A DNA stretch of 64,000 bases, from positions 52,244 to 116,243 of the forward strand of contig JAIXZA010000173.1 of assembly GCA_027489965.1 (NCBI GenBank), read 5' to 3'. The stretch comes from Verrucomicrobiaceae bacterium. GTDB lineage: Bacteria; Verrucomicrobiota; Verrucomicrobiia; Verrucomicrobiales; Verrucomicrobiaceae. The notes beneath the pieces are model-generated. The model saw only the letters and a program-made list of their open reading frames with translations. It was not told the DNA's origin and made no database searches. Positions 53,904-62,741 of this stretch are shown here, in pieces (position 1 is the first letter of the stretch; each line of letters begins with the position of its first letter). Position numbers and translations under genes: made by a program.

Positions 53904-55313
53904 ATGAAACAGCTCATCCTCACCGCACTCCTCGTCCTTCCCTGTGTCTTCACACAGGCTGCGCCAAAACCAAACTTCGTCGTCATCTTTACCGATGACC
54001 AGAACTATCGCGCCATCGGTTACAATAACCCAGTGGTGAAGACCCCGAACCTCGACCGACTGGCCATGGAGGGACTGCGATTGAATCGCGCATTTGTGGC
54101 CTCGCCAATCTGCGTGGCGAGTCGGGCGAGCATTTACACGGGCATGTTTCCTCAGCAGCATGGCTCAGTCGCTTTGGCTTCAGCGGGGTTCAAGAAGAGC
54201 GTGGTGGAGGAGAAGCGCATCGTGACCTTGCCGATGGTGCTGGGGCAGGTGGGGTATCACACGGCGCTGTTTGGGAAGTCGCATCTGGGGGAACCGACAA
54301 CGTTTGGCTTTGCCGAAGGTCGTGAGATCAAGGCCGCCAATGACGAAGAGACATTCGACGAAGCGGACAAGTTCTTGAAGCGTGAGTCGAAGTCAGGGCG
54401 TCCCTTTTTGCTCTGGCTCACGCCTCACAATCCGCATGTGCCCTACACCGCGCCGCAGCGGTTCAAGGACCTCTACAAAGACAGCGTCATCACGCTCGAT
54501 CCGAACTGGATGGAGTCGCCGCCGATGCAGAGCTTCTTCAATCAAGCGGCTCCTGGTGCCATCGGCTTTCGTGATGGCACCTTAAGGATTTACAAAGGCG
54601 CACCCGCTGGCCAGACCTGCGGACCACCGAGATCGGAGGAGGCCATGAAGGAAGTTATTAAAGCCTACTGCGGTGATGTGAGTCTGCTCGATGAGCAGGT
54701 CGGCATGCTCGTGGAGCAAATGAAGGCCGCTGGACTCTACGAGAACACCGTGATGATCTTCCTTTCCGACAACGGCTATCACCTCGGCAATCACGGCCTG
54801 GGGAACAAGATCACCATGCACGAGGAATCGGTGCGCGTGCCGATGTTCATCCACTCGCCGCTTCTGCCGGTGAAGAGCGCAAAGAGCGAGGCGCTGGTTT
54901 CGTCACTCGATGTGTTTCCGACGATCATCGACTTTGCAGGAGCCTCGGCACCGCCGCAGCTCATGGGCAAGTCCTTGCGTCCGATCATGAATGCACCCGA
55001 AGCGACGGTGCGCGATTACGTCATCACGGAATGCGTCGGCCCGCCGGAAAATCGAGTGGGCACCGGCCACCGCATGGTGCGCACGGATCACTTCAAATAC
55101 ATGCTCTCTACCGACGACGACGAAGCCTTCTTCGATCTACGCGCTGACCCCTATGAGATGAACAACCTCATTGCCGAAGGCTCGCTCACCTCTGAGATCC
55201 AGCGCCATCGAGCGATGTTGCGCGAGTGGTCCGTCAGCGTAGGTGAGAAGCGACTGCCGCTAGACGAGGCCCAAACGCAGCCACGCAGAGGAAAAGCTAA
55301 GCCGAAGAAATAA
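53904..55313 (+). CDS. Secreted sulfatase with C-x-A-x-R active-site motif
   Basis: A 469-residue sulfatase with signal peptide MKQLILTALLVLPCVFTQAA. Metal ligands FVVIFTDDQNYRAIGY and MIFLSDNGYHLGNHGLGNK. The active-site motif is C70-V-A-S-R74 (SPICVASRASIYTGMFP): Ala replaces the Pro of the usual CxPxR. Formylglycine-generating enzyme prefers CxPxR, while radical-SAM anSME enzymes accept C-x-A/P-x-R. The fold and remaining residues look intact, so it is probably active if matured. C-terminal Lys-rich tail. Fourth in the right-hand sulfatase run, counting the remnant. Confidence 0.9.
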   Translation: MKQLILTALLVLPCVFTQAAPKPNFVVIFTDDQNYRAIGYNNPVVKTPNLDRLAMEGLRLNRAFVASPICVASRASIYTGMFPQQHGSVALASAGFKKSVVEEKRIVTLPMVLGQVGYHTALFGKSHLGEPTTFGFAEGREIKAANDEETFDEADKFLKRESKSGRPFLLWLTPHNPHVPYTAPQRFKDLYKDSVITLDPNWMESPPMQSFFNQAAPGAIGFRDGTLRIYKGAPAGQTCGPPRSEEAMKEVIKAYCGDVSLLDEQVGMLVEQMKAAGLYENTVMIFLSDNGYHLGNHGLGNKITMHEESVRVPMFIHSPLLPVKSAKSEALVSSLDVFPTIIDFAGASAPPQLMGKSLRPIMNAPEATVRDYVITECVGPPENRVGTGHRMVRTDHFKYMLSTDDDEAFFDLRADPYEMNNLIAEGSLTSEIQRHRAMLREWSVSVGEKRLPLDEAQTQPRRGKAKPKK

Positions 55314-55429
55314 ATCTGAATCCTTTGCGATCTATGAGACTGACTCACGCCTAATTATCTAATCATACATCCGCCTTGCACGCTTAGTTGCCATCCGATC
55401 CGAACCAAAATCGAAGAATCAAGAACTCC

Positions 55430-58400
55430 ATGATACAGAAACTTACCCTCACGCTGCTCTTTGCCACTCTCGCATCCCCATTGATAGCCAATGCCAAGGA
55501 TGGCTTCAAGCCGCTCTTCAATGGCAAAGACCTCAGCGGCTGGGATGGGAATCCGGAGCTTTGGAAGGTGGAAAATGGCGAGATCGTCGGCACGACGACA
55601 GGGCCGGAGCAGTTGAAGTACAATCAGTTCCTCATCTGGCGGGGCGGGGTGCTGAAGAATTTCGAGTTGCGGGTGAAGGTGAAGCAGAAGGGCAACAACA
55701 CGGGCATTCAGTATCGCAGCCGGGAGTTTGCGGAGACCGGTAGGTGGTCGGTGGGTGGGTATCAGTGCGACATTCACTCGGCCGCGCCGAACAATGCGAT
55801 GGTCTATGGCGAGAAGTGGGTCGGCATTCTGGTGCAGAACGGGCAGAGCATGGTGATCGACCCCGAGGACAAAAAATGGCTCGTGGCGGAGCGTGAGCCC
55901 GTGAGTGTGGACATCGCGCAATGGCATGACTACACGATCATCGCGCAGGGGAACCATGTGGTGCACAAGATCGACGGGCAGATGACCATCGATTTGCTCG
56001 ACTTCGGGGCGAAGACGCAATTGCTCGAAGGTTTGCTCGCGTTTCAGCTTCATCGCGGTCCGGCGATGGTGGTGCAGATCAAGGACGTGATGCTCAAGGA
56101 GCTGCCGGAGGCTCCGGTGCCTGCGTTTGACAAAAATGTGATCGCCAACGCGAAGCCGGTGGAAAAGGCGGAAGCGAAGTCGAAGGGCAAAGGCAAGGCG
56201 AAGGCCAACTCAAAGGCCGAAACGGCCGCAGCACCGATTCAGGCTTCATCGGAGTGGAAATGGCTCTGGAGCGATTCGCCGGACGCGAAGAGTGCGGCGA
56301 GGCTGAGGAAGGAGTTCGATCTCGGCGAAGCGAAGGTGAAGGAGGCGATGCTGCGCGTGAGCTGCGACAATGGCGCGGAGGTTTTTCTCAATGGCGAACG
56401 CGTTTTGACGAATCCCGACTGGCAGCGGCCGACGCAGGCGAATGTGACGAAAGCACTGCGCAGCGGCAAAAACGAGCTGCGGGCCGAGGCGACGAACAAA
56501 GGCAGCGCAGCGGGTTTTCTCGCGGTGCTGACGCTGAAGCTCGCGGATGGCAGCGAGCGCGTGATCTTCACCGATGCGTCGTGGTCCGCGGCGGCACCGG
56601 CGACGGAGGATTGGAAGCCGGCGAAGGTGGTGAACACGTATGGCCTGCGGCCTTACGGCGAGATTTTTGATCGCTCGCGGCAAAAGGAGACGAATCCGAC
56701 CTCGGATGAAGTCATCGCGCCGAAGGACATCAAGACGTTGCCGGGCTTCAAGGTGGAGATGCTGCACAAGGTCTCGAAAGAGAGCGAAGGTTCATGGGTG
56801 GGCCTAACGGTCGATGATCGCGGCCGGTTGCTCGCCACGGATCAGTATGGCGGCCTCTTCCGCATCACGCCGCCGCCGGTGGGCAGTGGTGACAAGGCGC
56901 AGGTGGAGAAACTCAGCGCCGAGATCAATGGCGCGCATGGGCTGCTGTATGCCTTCGACAGTCTTTATGCGCTGGTGAATGAGAAGCCGAATGTCGCGGG
57001 CCTGTATCGACTGCGCGACACGAAGGGCACGGGCCAGTTCGATGAAAAGACGCTGCTGCGCGAGATCAAAGGCCAGGGCGAGCATGGCAATCACAGCATC
57101 ACGCTCTCGCCGGACGGCAAGAGTCTCTACATCGCGTGTGGCAACGGCACCGCGCAGCCGCCAATCGAGCACACACGCGGTTCGCGGCCGTTTGCAGATG
57201 ATCAAGTCGTGCCGCGCACGAGCAAAGGCGCTGAGTTCTCCGACACGGAGCCGCAGGCCTTCACGTGCAAGGTTTCGCCAGATGGAAAACGCTTTGAGAT
57301 GATCGCCGACGGCCTGCGCAATCATTTTGATACGGCCTTCAACGCACTCGGCGATCTCTTCACCTATGACAGCGACATGGAGTGGGACGCGGGCACGCCG
57401 TGGTATCGGCCCACGCGCATCTATCACCTCGTCAGCGGCGGTGATTACGGCTTCCGCGAGTCGTCGGGGAAACTGCTCGGCTACTGCCCGGACATCATCC
57501 CGCCGCTCGTCGATGTGGGACCGGGTTGCCCGACCGGCGTCGTCAGCGGACTCGGCGCGGCGTTTCCCGCGAAGTATCAGCACGCGATCTATGCGTGCGA
57601 CTGGACCTACGGCACGCTTTACGCCGTGGTGCTCACGCCGAAGGGCGCAGGCTACGACGCGAAGCTGGAGGAGTTCGTCTATGGCAAGCCGCTGCCGCTC
57701 ACCGATGCCGTGATCGGCAAGGACGGCGCGATGTATTTCGCCATCGGCGGACGCCGCACGCAGTCGGCGCTGTATCGCGTCACGTATGAGGGCAAGGAGA
57801 GCACGGCGCCTGCCGCCGCGCCCGTCGAGACGCCGGAGCACAAGCTGCGTGTCGAGCTGGAGCGCTTGCATGAGGAAGGCACCGGTCCCGAGGCCATCGA
57901 CAAAGCATGGCCGCATCTCGGTCATGCGGATCGTCTCGTGCGCTACGCCGCCCGCGTGGCCATCGAGCGCCAACCCGCGAAGCTGTGGGCCTCGCGTGCG
58001 TTGAAGCAAAGCGAACCCTGGGCGGTGATCGAGAGCGGTGTCGCGCTCGCTCGCATGGGCGGAAAGGAAAATCAGGCCGCCTTGCTCGCGATGCTCCATG
58101 TGCTCGACTTTGCGCAGCTCGATGCCGCGCAGCAGCTCGCGCTCGTGCGTGTGTATCAAATCAGTGTCGCTCGCCATGGCCTGCCGGAAGGTGATTCGCT
58201 CGCGAAGACGATCGCACGACTCGATGCGTTGTTTCCTGCGAAGACGAACGACTTGAATCGCGAGCTGTCGCGCACGCTGGCGGCGCTCGGCTCATCGGAA
58301 GTCATCGCGGAAACGATCCAGCTCATGCGCACAGCGAAGGACGATCCTGTGTCGTGGCTCTCCGTCGAGCGCATGGCCCGCAACGACCGCTACGGCCCGA

Positions 58401-59197
58401 ACTTCCTCCGCGCTGGCGAAGCACGGCCAAACACGCAGCAGATCGCGTATGCCTACGGCCTGCGCTTTGCCAAGAACGGCTGGACGCCGGAGCTACGTCG
58501 CGAGTTCTTCGCGTGGTTTGCCAAAACGGGCCCGTGGCTCGGCGGGAACCAGTTCCGCGGCTTCATCGACACCATCCGCAATGATGCGCTCGCCTCCGTG
58601 CCGGACGCGGAGGAGCGCAAGAAGCTCGCCGTGCTCGCCACGCCGAAATTCATCGCCATCAAGCCCGAGGCGATCAAGCCACCGAAAGGCCCCGGAAAGG
58701 CCTACACCGTCGATGAAGTCACCGCGTTGGCCTCGAAGGTGCAAAGCGGCCGCAACTTCGACCGCGGACGCGAGCTCTTCATCGCCGCCGCCTGCCAGGC
58801 CTGTCATCGACTCGGCAACGAAGGTGGTGGAGTCGGCCCCGATCTCACCGCTGCCGGCAATCGCTACACGCTGCGCGACCTCGTCGAAAACATCGTCGAT
58901 CCCAGCAAGGTCATCTCCGACCAATACGAGAGCAGCATCCTCACGCTGAAGAACGGCAGCACCGTCATCGGCCGCATCACCGCCGACGAAGGCGGCATCC
59001 TGCAAGTCGCCACCAACCCCGCCGCCCCCGGCCAAACCACCGACGTCCGTCACGACGCCCTCCAAAGCCGCCAAGTCTCGCCCACCTCGCTCATGCCTCC
59101 CGGTTTGATCAACGCCATGAACCCAGACGAAGTCGCCGATCTGCTCGCCTACATTTTGTCGGGTGGAGACAAGCGTGGGAAAATGTTTCGGAAGTGA
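55430..59197 (+). CDS. PVC-type cytochrome fusion: DUF1080, beta domain, propeller, HEAT, haem
   Basis: A 1255-residue secreted protein (signal MIQKLTLTLLFATLASPLIA). Order: DUF1080 (about 22-225: FKPLFNGKDLSGWDGNPELW, NTGIQYRSREFAETGRWSVG, FQLHRGPAMVVQIKDVMLKE); Lys/Ala-rich linker (KAEAKSKGKGKAKANSKAE); jelly-roll domain (about 285-400, MLRVSCDNGAEVFLNGERVL); membrane-bound-dehydrogenase-type beta propeller (about 430-800, TLPGFKVEMLHKVSKESEGS); HEAT-like helices; and a C-terminal haem domain with C1122-Q-A-C-H1126. ATG at 55430 opens on the signal; the 14 residues upstream are polar. Its codons use G/C third bases, notably GCG, more heavily than its neighbours, a hint of different origin. 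Probably binds and oxidises a glycoside at the surface. Confidence 0.88.
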   Translation: MIQKLTLTLLFATLASPLIANAKDGFKPLFNGKDLSGWDGNPELWKVENGEIVGTTTGPEQLKYNQFLIWRGGVLKNFELRVKVKQKGNNTGIQYRSREFAETGRWSVGGYQCDIHSAAPNNAMVYGEKWVGILVQNGQSMVIDPEDKKWLVAEREPVSVDIAQWHDYTIIAQGNHVVHKIDGQMTIDLLDFGAKTQLLEGLLAFQLHRGPAMVVQIKDVMLKELPEAPVPAFDKNVIANAKPVEKAEAKSKGKGKAKANSKAETAAAPIQASSEWKWLWSDSPDAKSAARLRKEFDLGEAKVKEAMLRVSCDNGAEVFLNGERVLTNPDWQRPTQANVTKALRSGKNELRAEATNKGSAAGFLAVLTLKLADGSERVIFTDASWSAAAPATEDWKPAKVVNTYGLRPYGEIFDRSRQKETNPTSDEVIAPKDIKTLPGFKVEMLHKVSKESEGSWVGLTVDDRGRLLATDQYGGLFRITPPPVGSGDKAQVEKLSAEINGAHGLLYAFDSLYALVNEKPNVAGLYRLRDTKGTGQFDEKTLLREIKGQGEHGNHSITLSPDGKSLYIACGNGTAQPPIEHTRGSRPFADDQVVPRTSKGAEFSDTEPQAFTCKVSPDGKRFEMIADGLRNHFDTAFNALGDLFTYDSDMEWDAGTPWYRPTRIYHLVSGGDYGFRESSGKLLGYCPDIIPPLVDVGPGCPTGVVSGLGAAFPAKYQHAIYACDWTYGTLYAVVLTPKGAGYDAKLEEFVYGKPLPLTDAVIGKDGAMYFAIGGRRTQSALYRVTYEGKESTAPAAAPVETPEHKLRVELERLHEEGTGPEAIDKAWPHLGHADRLVRYAARVAIERQPAKLWASRALKQSEPWAVIESGVALARMGGKENQAALLAMLHVLDFAQLDAAQQLALVRVYQISVARHGLPEGDSLAKTIARLDALFPAKTNDLNRELSRTLAALGSSEVIAETIQLMRTAKDDPVSWLSVERMARNDRYGPNFLRAGEARPNTQQIAYAYGLRFAKNGWTPELRREFFAWFAKTGPWLGGNQFRGFIDTIRNDALASVPDAEERKKLAVLATPKFIAIKPEAIKPPKGPGKAYTVDEVTALASKVQSGRNFDRGRELFIAAACQACHRLGNEGGGVGPDLTAAGNRYTLRDLVENIVDPSKVISDQYESSILTLKNGSTVIGRITADEGGILQVATNPAAPGQTTDVRHDALQSRQVSPTSLMPPGLINAMNPDEVADLLAYILSGGDKRGKMFRK

Positions 59198-59203
59198 GGC
59201 GGT

Positions 59204-59262
59204 TTGCCTGATTCGACTCAGCTCTTGCTGGCATGTTTTGCCGCGTCAGCGGCGTCAGGCAA
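59204..59262. other. Candidate structured element, three-stem fold
   Basis: An outer perfect 8-bp stem (TTGCCTGA 59204-59211 with TCAGGCAA 59255-59262) encloses two hairpins, CAGC-TCTT-GCTG (59219-59230) and GCCGC-GTCA-GCGGC (59240-59253). It lies in the 155-bp gap after the cytochrome fusion. There is no T-run, so it is not a simple terminator; mRNA 3'-end structure or a mobile palindromic repeat are both possible. Confidence 0.45.
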
Positions 59263-59352
59263 CTTACCGTAGGGTTGTCAGAATAGGCTAGACTCCATCG
59301 GCTATTCCTTTTCTCACCATTCCTATTTCCAGGCTTTAGACGCCAGCTTACC

Positions 59353-60948
59353 ATGAGAAACTCTCTCTCACTCATCACTGTATTCCTGCTCACTCTGCTC
59401 GCCGGATTGACGGCTGCCGAGCCGACCAAGCCGAACATCATCTTCATTTATGCCGATGACTGGGGCTGGGGCGATCTCGGTTGTCATGAAAACACGTGGT
59501 TGAAGACGCCGAACCTCGACAAGCTTGCCAGTGAGGGCACGGACTTTCAGCAGTTCAATGTGCTCAATCCCGTGTGCTCGCCAAGTCGCAGTGCGGTAAT
59601 GACAGGGATGTATCCGGCCCGGTTTTCTGTGCATCAGCACTTCGCTGAGCCGAAGCAGAATCATGAGCGTGGCATGCCGGATTGGCTGGACCCAAAAGCA
59701 CCGACTCTGCCGCGTTTCTTGAAGCAGGCAGGCTATCGCACGGCCCACTTTGGCAAATGGCATCTGAGCAATGCGCAGACCGAAGGCGCACCGAAACCAG
59801 ACGTGTATGGCTACGACGAGGCATGTGTGTTCAATGGCGGTGCAGGCTGGGAATCGACAGATCTTCATGCGACTGCGGCGAATGCGGTGGCCTTTATCAA
59901 AGCGAACAAGACACAGCCGTTTTTTATCAACGCCTGGATTCACGAAAGCCACACGCCGCATGTGCCCACCGCTGAATCCATGGCAAAATGGAAGCATCTT
60001 GACGAGCAAAAGCAGGTCTATGCCGCCGTCATCACCGATGGAGACAATGCCGTCGGCGCTATCCTTGATGCGTTGAAAACGGAAGGCTTGGAGGACAATA
60101 CCATTGTCATGTTCAGCAGCGACAACGGTCCTGAATCGACGGCTTCGAAACGATCAGCCAACAAGTTCGATCCCGATGCCAACGTCACTGGCTTCGACAC
60201 GTTTTACAGCGTCGGCGAAACCGGCGGCATGAGAGGTCGCAAGCGTAGTTTGTTTGAAGGTGGCGTGCGCGTGCCTTTCATCGTGCGCTGGCCGGGTCAC
60301 ACGAAAGCAGGTGCCAAAAATGACAGCACCGCCTTTACTGCCGTCGATCTTTTGCCCACGCTCTGCGCCGCTGCGGGCGTAAAATTACCCGCCGACTATC
60401 TGAGCGATGGTGAAAGTTTGCTAGCCGCTTTCAACGGTGAAGCCAAAACCCGCACCCGTCCGATCTTCTGGCAATGGCTGGGCAAAAATGCCGAACCCGA
60501 CTACTGGCCGCGTCTGGCTGTTCGCGATGGCGATTGGAAACTCGTCATGACCGATGACGCTCGTCGCGTCGAGCTGCATGATCTCACTCAAGATCGGGCT
60601 GAGGACAAGGATTGCTCCAGGGATCATCCCGAAATCGTCGCACGTCTTAGCAAGATGGCGCTCGAATGGAAAGCCACACTTCCCACCGCACCGAATCCCG
60701 ATTGCCTGAGCAAACAGGCCACATCTGAGAAACCAAGTGGACCGAAACCCAGGAATAAAGGTTCCAAGGTCACTCCAGAAGTTCGCGCCAAAGCTTTCAT
60801 TCGCTGGGATAGCAACAAGGACGACATCCTAACGCTCGACGAATACAAGGCTGGTCTCAATGGACAGTCTGACCTTGAATCACGGCACAAGAGCTTTGAT
60901 GAAAACGGAGACGGCAAGCTGACGCGCGAAGAGTTTGTGGGGAATTAG
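59353..60948 (+). CDS. Secreted sulfatase with C-terminal EF-hand pair
   Basis: A 531-residue sulfatase with signal peptide (MRNSLSLITVFLLTLLAGLTAA). Metal ligands IIFIYADDWGWGDLGCHEN and MFSSDNGPESTAS; active site C75-S-P-S-R79 (NPVCSPSRSAVMTGMYPARF). The last 60 residues carry two calcium-type EF-hand loops: DSNKDDILTLDE and DENGDGKLTREE, separated by a helix. EF-hands on exported sulfatases occur in PVC bacteria and could stabilise the enzyme with Ca2+ or serve as a dockerin-like attachment. Close to arylsulfatase A / N-acetylgalactosamine-sulfatase types in layout. Confidence 0.9.
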   Translation: MRNSLSLITVFLLTLLAGLTAAEPTKPNIIFIYADDWGWGDLGCHENTWLKTPNLDKLASEGTDFQQFNVLNPVCSPSRSAVMTGMYPARFSVHQHFAEPKQNHERGMPDWLDPKAPTLPRFLKQAGYRTAHFGKWHLSNAQTEGAPKPDVYGYDEACVFNGGAGWESTDLHATAANAVAFIKANKTQPFFINAWIHESHTPHVPTAESMAKWKHLDEQKQVYAAVITDGDNAVGAILDALKTEGLEDNTIVMFSSDNGPESTASKRSANKFDPDANVTGFDTFYSVGETGGMRGRKRSLFEGGVRVPFIVRWPGHTKAGAKNDSTAFTAVDLLPTLCAAAGVKLPADYLSDGESLLAAFNGEAKTRTRPIFWQWLGKNAEPDYWPRLAVRDGDWKLVMTDDARRVELHDLTQDRAEDKDCSRDHPEIVARLSKMALEWKATLPTAPNPDCLSKQATSEKPSGPKPRNKGSKVTPEVRAKAFIRWDSNKDDILTLDEYKAGLNGQSDLESRHKSFDENGDGKLTREEFVGN

Positions 60949-60981
60949 CACGGCCAATGCTGGGGCGTGTTTTTCAATCTC

Positions 60982-61017
60982 AGGCTAGAAAGCCTAGGCC
61001 ACGACGTTTCAGCGTGG
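60982..61017. repeat. Two adjacent small hairpins (REP-like) before a sulfatase gene
   Basis: AGGCT-AGAA-AGCCT (60982-60995) is followed by CCACG...CGTGG (60999-61003 with 61013-61017). Both stems are perfect 5-bp pairs in the 71-bp gap between two sulfatase genes, ending 2 bases before the ATG of the second. The layout resembles short palindromic intergenic repeats; copy number in the genome is unknown. Confidence 0.4.
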
Positions 61018-61019
61018 AC

Positions 61020-62513
61020 ATGAAACTACTCGCCGTTCTCTTTTGCTTCCTCGCCACCTGCTCGTTGCTCCACGCGGCGCCGCCGAATGTGTTGTGGTTT
61101 GTGGTGGATGACATGTCGGCTAATTTTTCATGTTATGGTGAGACGTTGATACAGACGCCGCATGTGGATCGCCTTGCGAAAGAGGGCACACGCTTTGCGA
61201 ATGCGTTCGTCACCGCGCCAGTGTGCTCGCCGTGTCGGTCCGCGCTGATCACGGGCATGTATCAGACGAGCATCGGCGCGCATCATCATCGCAGCGGCCG
61301 CGGAGCGGAGAAGATCGGGCTGCCTGATTGCGTGCTGCCAGTTCCGGCGTTGTTTCAAAAAGCGGGATACTTTACCTGCATCGGCTCAGGTCTGCTCGGT
61401 GAGTCTAAACGAGGCAAGAAAGCCGCCAAAGGTGATGGCAAGGCTGGTGGTGGAGGTCTGGGTAAGACAGACTACAATTTCGAGTGGGACCCAAAGATCT
61501 ACGACTCGCATGATTGGGCCACGAGGAAGCCTGATCAGCCTTTTTTTATGCAAGTGCAACTGGCTGGTGGCAAACTGCGTGGAGGTACCGACGTCTCTGC
61601 CACGAAGTTGCTGGCAACAGCGGCCAAGGAGTTCGGGATGTCCATCGATCCTGAAAAGGTCACGCTGCCGCCCTACTACCCGCGTGATCCGGTGCTGCTG
61701 CGCGATTGGGCGGCGTTTCTCGACTCTGTGCGTCTCACGGATGCTCATGTCGGCAAGGTCGTCGCTCGTTTGGAGAAGGAAGGGCTACTTGAAAACACCT
61801 TCATCATTTTCATGACCGATCACGGCATCAGTCACGCTCGAGGCAAACAGTTTCTCTATAATGAAGGCACCCATATTCCTTTTGTCGTGCGCGGTCCAGG
61901 CATCGAGAAAGGAAAGGTGCGCACGGATTTGATCGAGCACATCGACATGTCCGCCATCTCGCTCGCTGCCGCTGGGATCGAGATTCCGAAAATCATGCAG
62001 GCCCAGAATGTCTTCGCGGCTGACTACCAACCACGCACGCACCTCTTCGCGGCACGAGATCGCTGTGATGAAACGATCGAGCGTCTCCGCAGTGTGCGCA
62101 CGGATCAGTTTCTCTACATTCGCAACTTCTACCCCCAGCGCCCGCATCTCCAGCCGAATGCCTATAAAGACGGTAAATCTATCGTGCAAACACTGCGCAG
62201 CCTGCATGAATCGGGGAAACTGGATGCATTAACCGAGAAGCTGCTCTTCAGCCCCACGCGTGCTCCCGAGGAGCTCTACTTATGGACCACCGACAAATGG
62301 CAAGTGACCAATCTGGCCGCCGATCCTGAGCACCAATCCACGCTGGAATCGCTGCGAGCACGTCTCGATCAATGGATGAAGGAAACCCATGATCACGGCC
62401 CCGAATCTGAGTCACGCTATGACAGCGACATGAAAGTGTATCTTGGCAAAGGAGATCCTGAATTGGAAAAGAACATTGCTATCATGAAGCAATGGGCAAA
62501 GGAAGGCAAGTAG
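61020..62513 (+). CDS. Secreted sulfatase (S1 family)
   Basis: A 497-residue sulfatase. The ATG at 61020 opens on the signal peptide MKLLAVLFCFLATCSLLHAA; an in-frame ATG at 60957 would add 21 basic residues translated from the hairpin region. Metal ligands VLWFVVDDMSANFSCYGE and FIIFMTDHGISHARGKQFL; active site C69-S-P-C-R73 (APVCSPCRSALITGMYQTS), with Cys in the usually Ser position. A Lys/Gly-rich loop (KRGKKAAKGDGKAGGGGLGK) lies in the middle. Similar to heparan N-sulfatase-like bacterial sulfatases in layout (GAHHHRS, YFTCIGSGLLG); substrate not provable. Confidence 0.9.
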   Translation: MKLLAVLFCFLATCSLLHAAPPNVLWFVVDDMSANFSCYGETLIQTPHVDRLAKEGTRFANAFVTAPVCSPCRSALITGMYQTSIGAHHHRSGRGAEKIGLPDCVLPVPALFQKAGYFTCIGSGLLGESKRGKKAAKGDGKAGGGGLGKTDYNFEWDPKIYDSHDWATRKPDQPFFMQVQLAGGKLRGGTDVSATKLLATAAKEFGMSIDPEKVTLPPYYPRDPVLLRDWAAFLDSVRLTDAHVGKVVARLEKEGLLENTFIIFMTDHGISHARGKQFLYNEGTHIPFVVRGPGIEKGKVRTDLIEHIDMSAISLAAAGIEIPKIMQAQNVFAADYQPRTHLFAARDRCDETIERLRSVRTDQFLYIRNFYPQRPHLQPNAYKDGKSIVQTLRSLHESGKLDALTEKLLFSPTRAPEELYLWTTDKWQVTNLAADPEHQSTLESLRARLDQWMKETHDHGPESESRYDSDMKVYLGKGDPELEKNIAIMKQWAKEGK

Positions 62514-62741
62514 TCTCACCGCAGCGACCTAAGGTGAACGTTAGGGGTGTCAGCTTGCAAAGGCTTTCGAGCCATTGATTCAGCTGTCTCCCTGCCACCT
62601 TTAGGCACGTGGTTCTCATCCAGCTCCGGCATTCGTTCTCTCAAAAGGATCAATTTTTTTCTTCATCACGGACTCACCATGAAAGGTAAGCGTATTATTG
62701 TGATAAAGATACGTCCAACGGTGCGATAACTGAGGCTTCTT

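Noticed and set aside
56804..58177. A 457-codon open frame on the minus strand
   Set aside because: It lies fully inside the high-GC cytochrome fusion gene, is Arg/Ala-rich with no recognisable domain, and is explained by the third-base G/C bias of the plus-strand gene.
62514..62741. A short coding frame before the last ThuA-like gene
   Set aside because: The 60-codon frame from 62547 has no domain, no signal and no start context; the region shows neither gene nor clear remnant.
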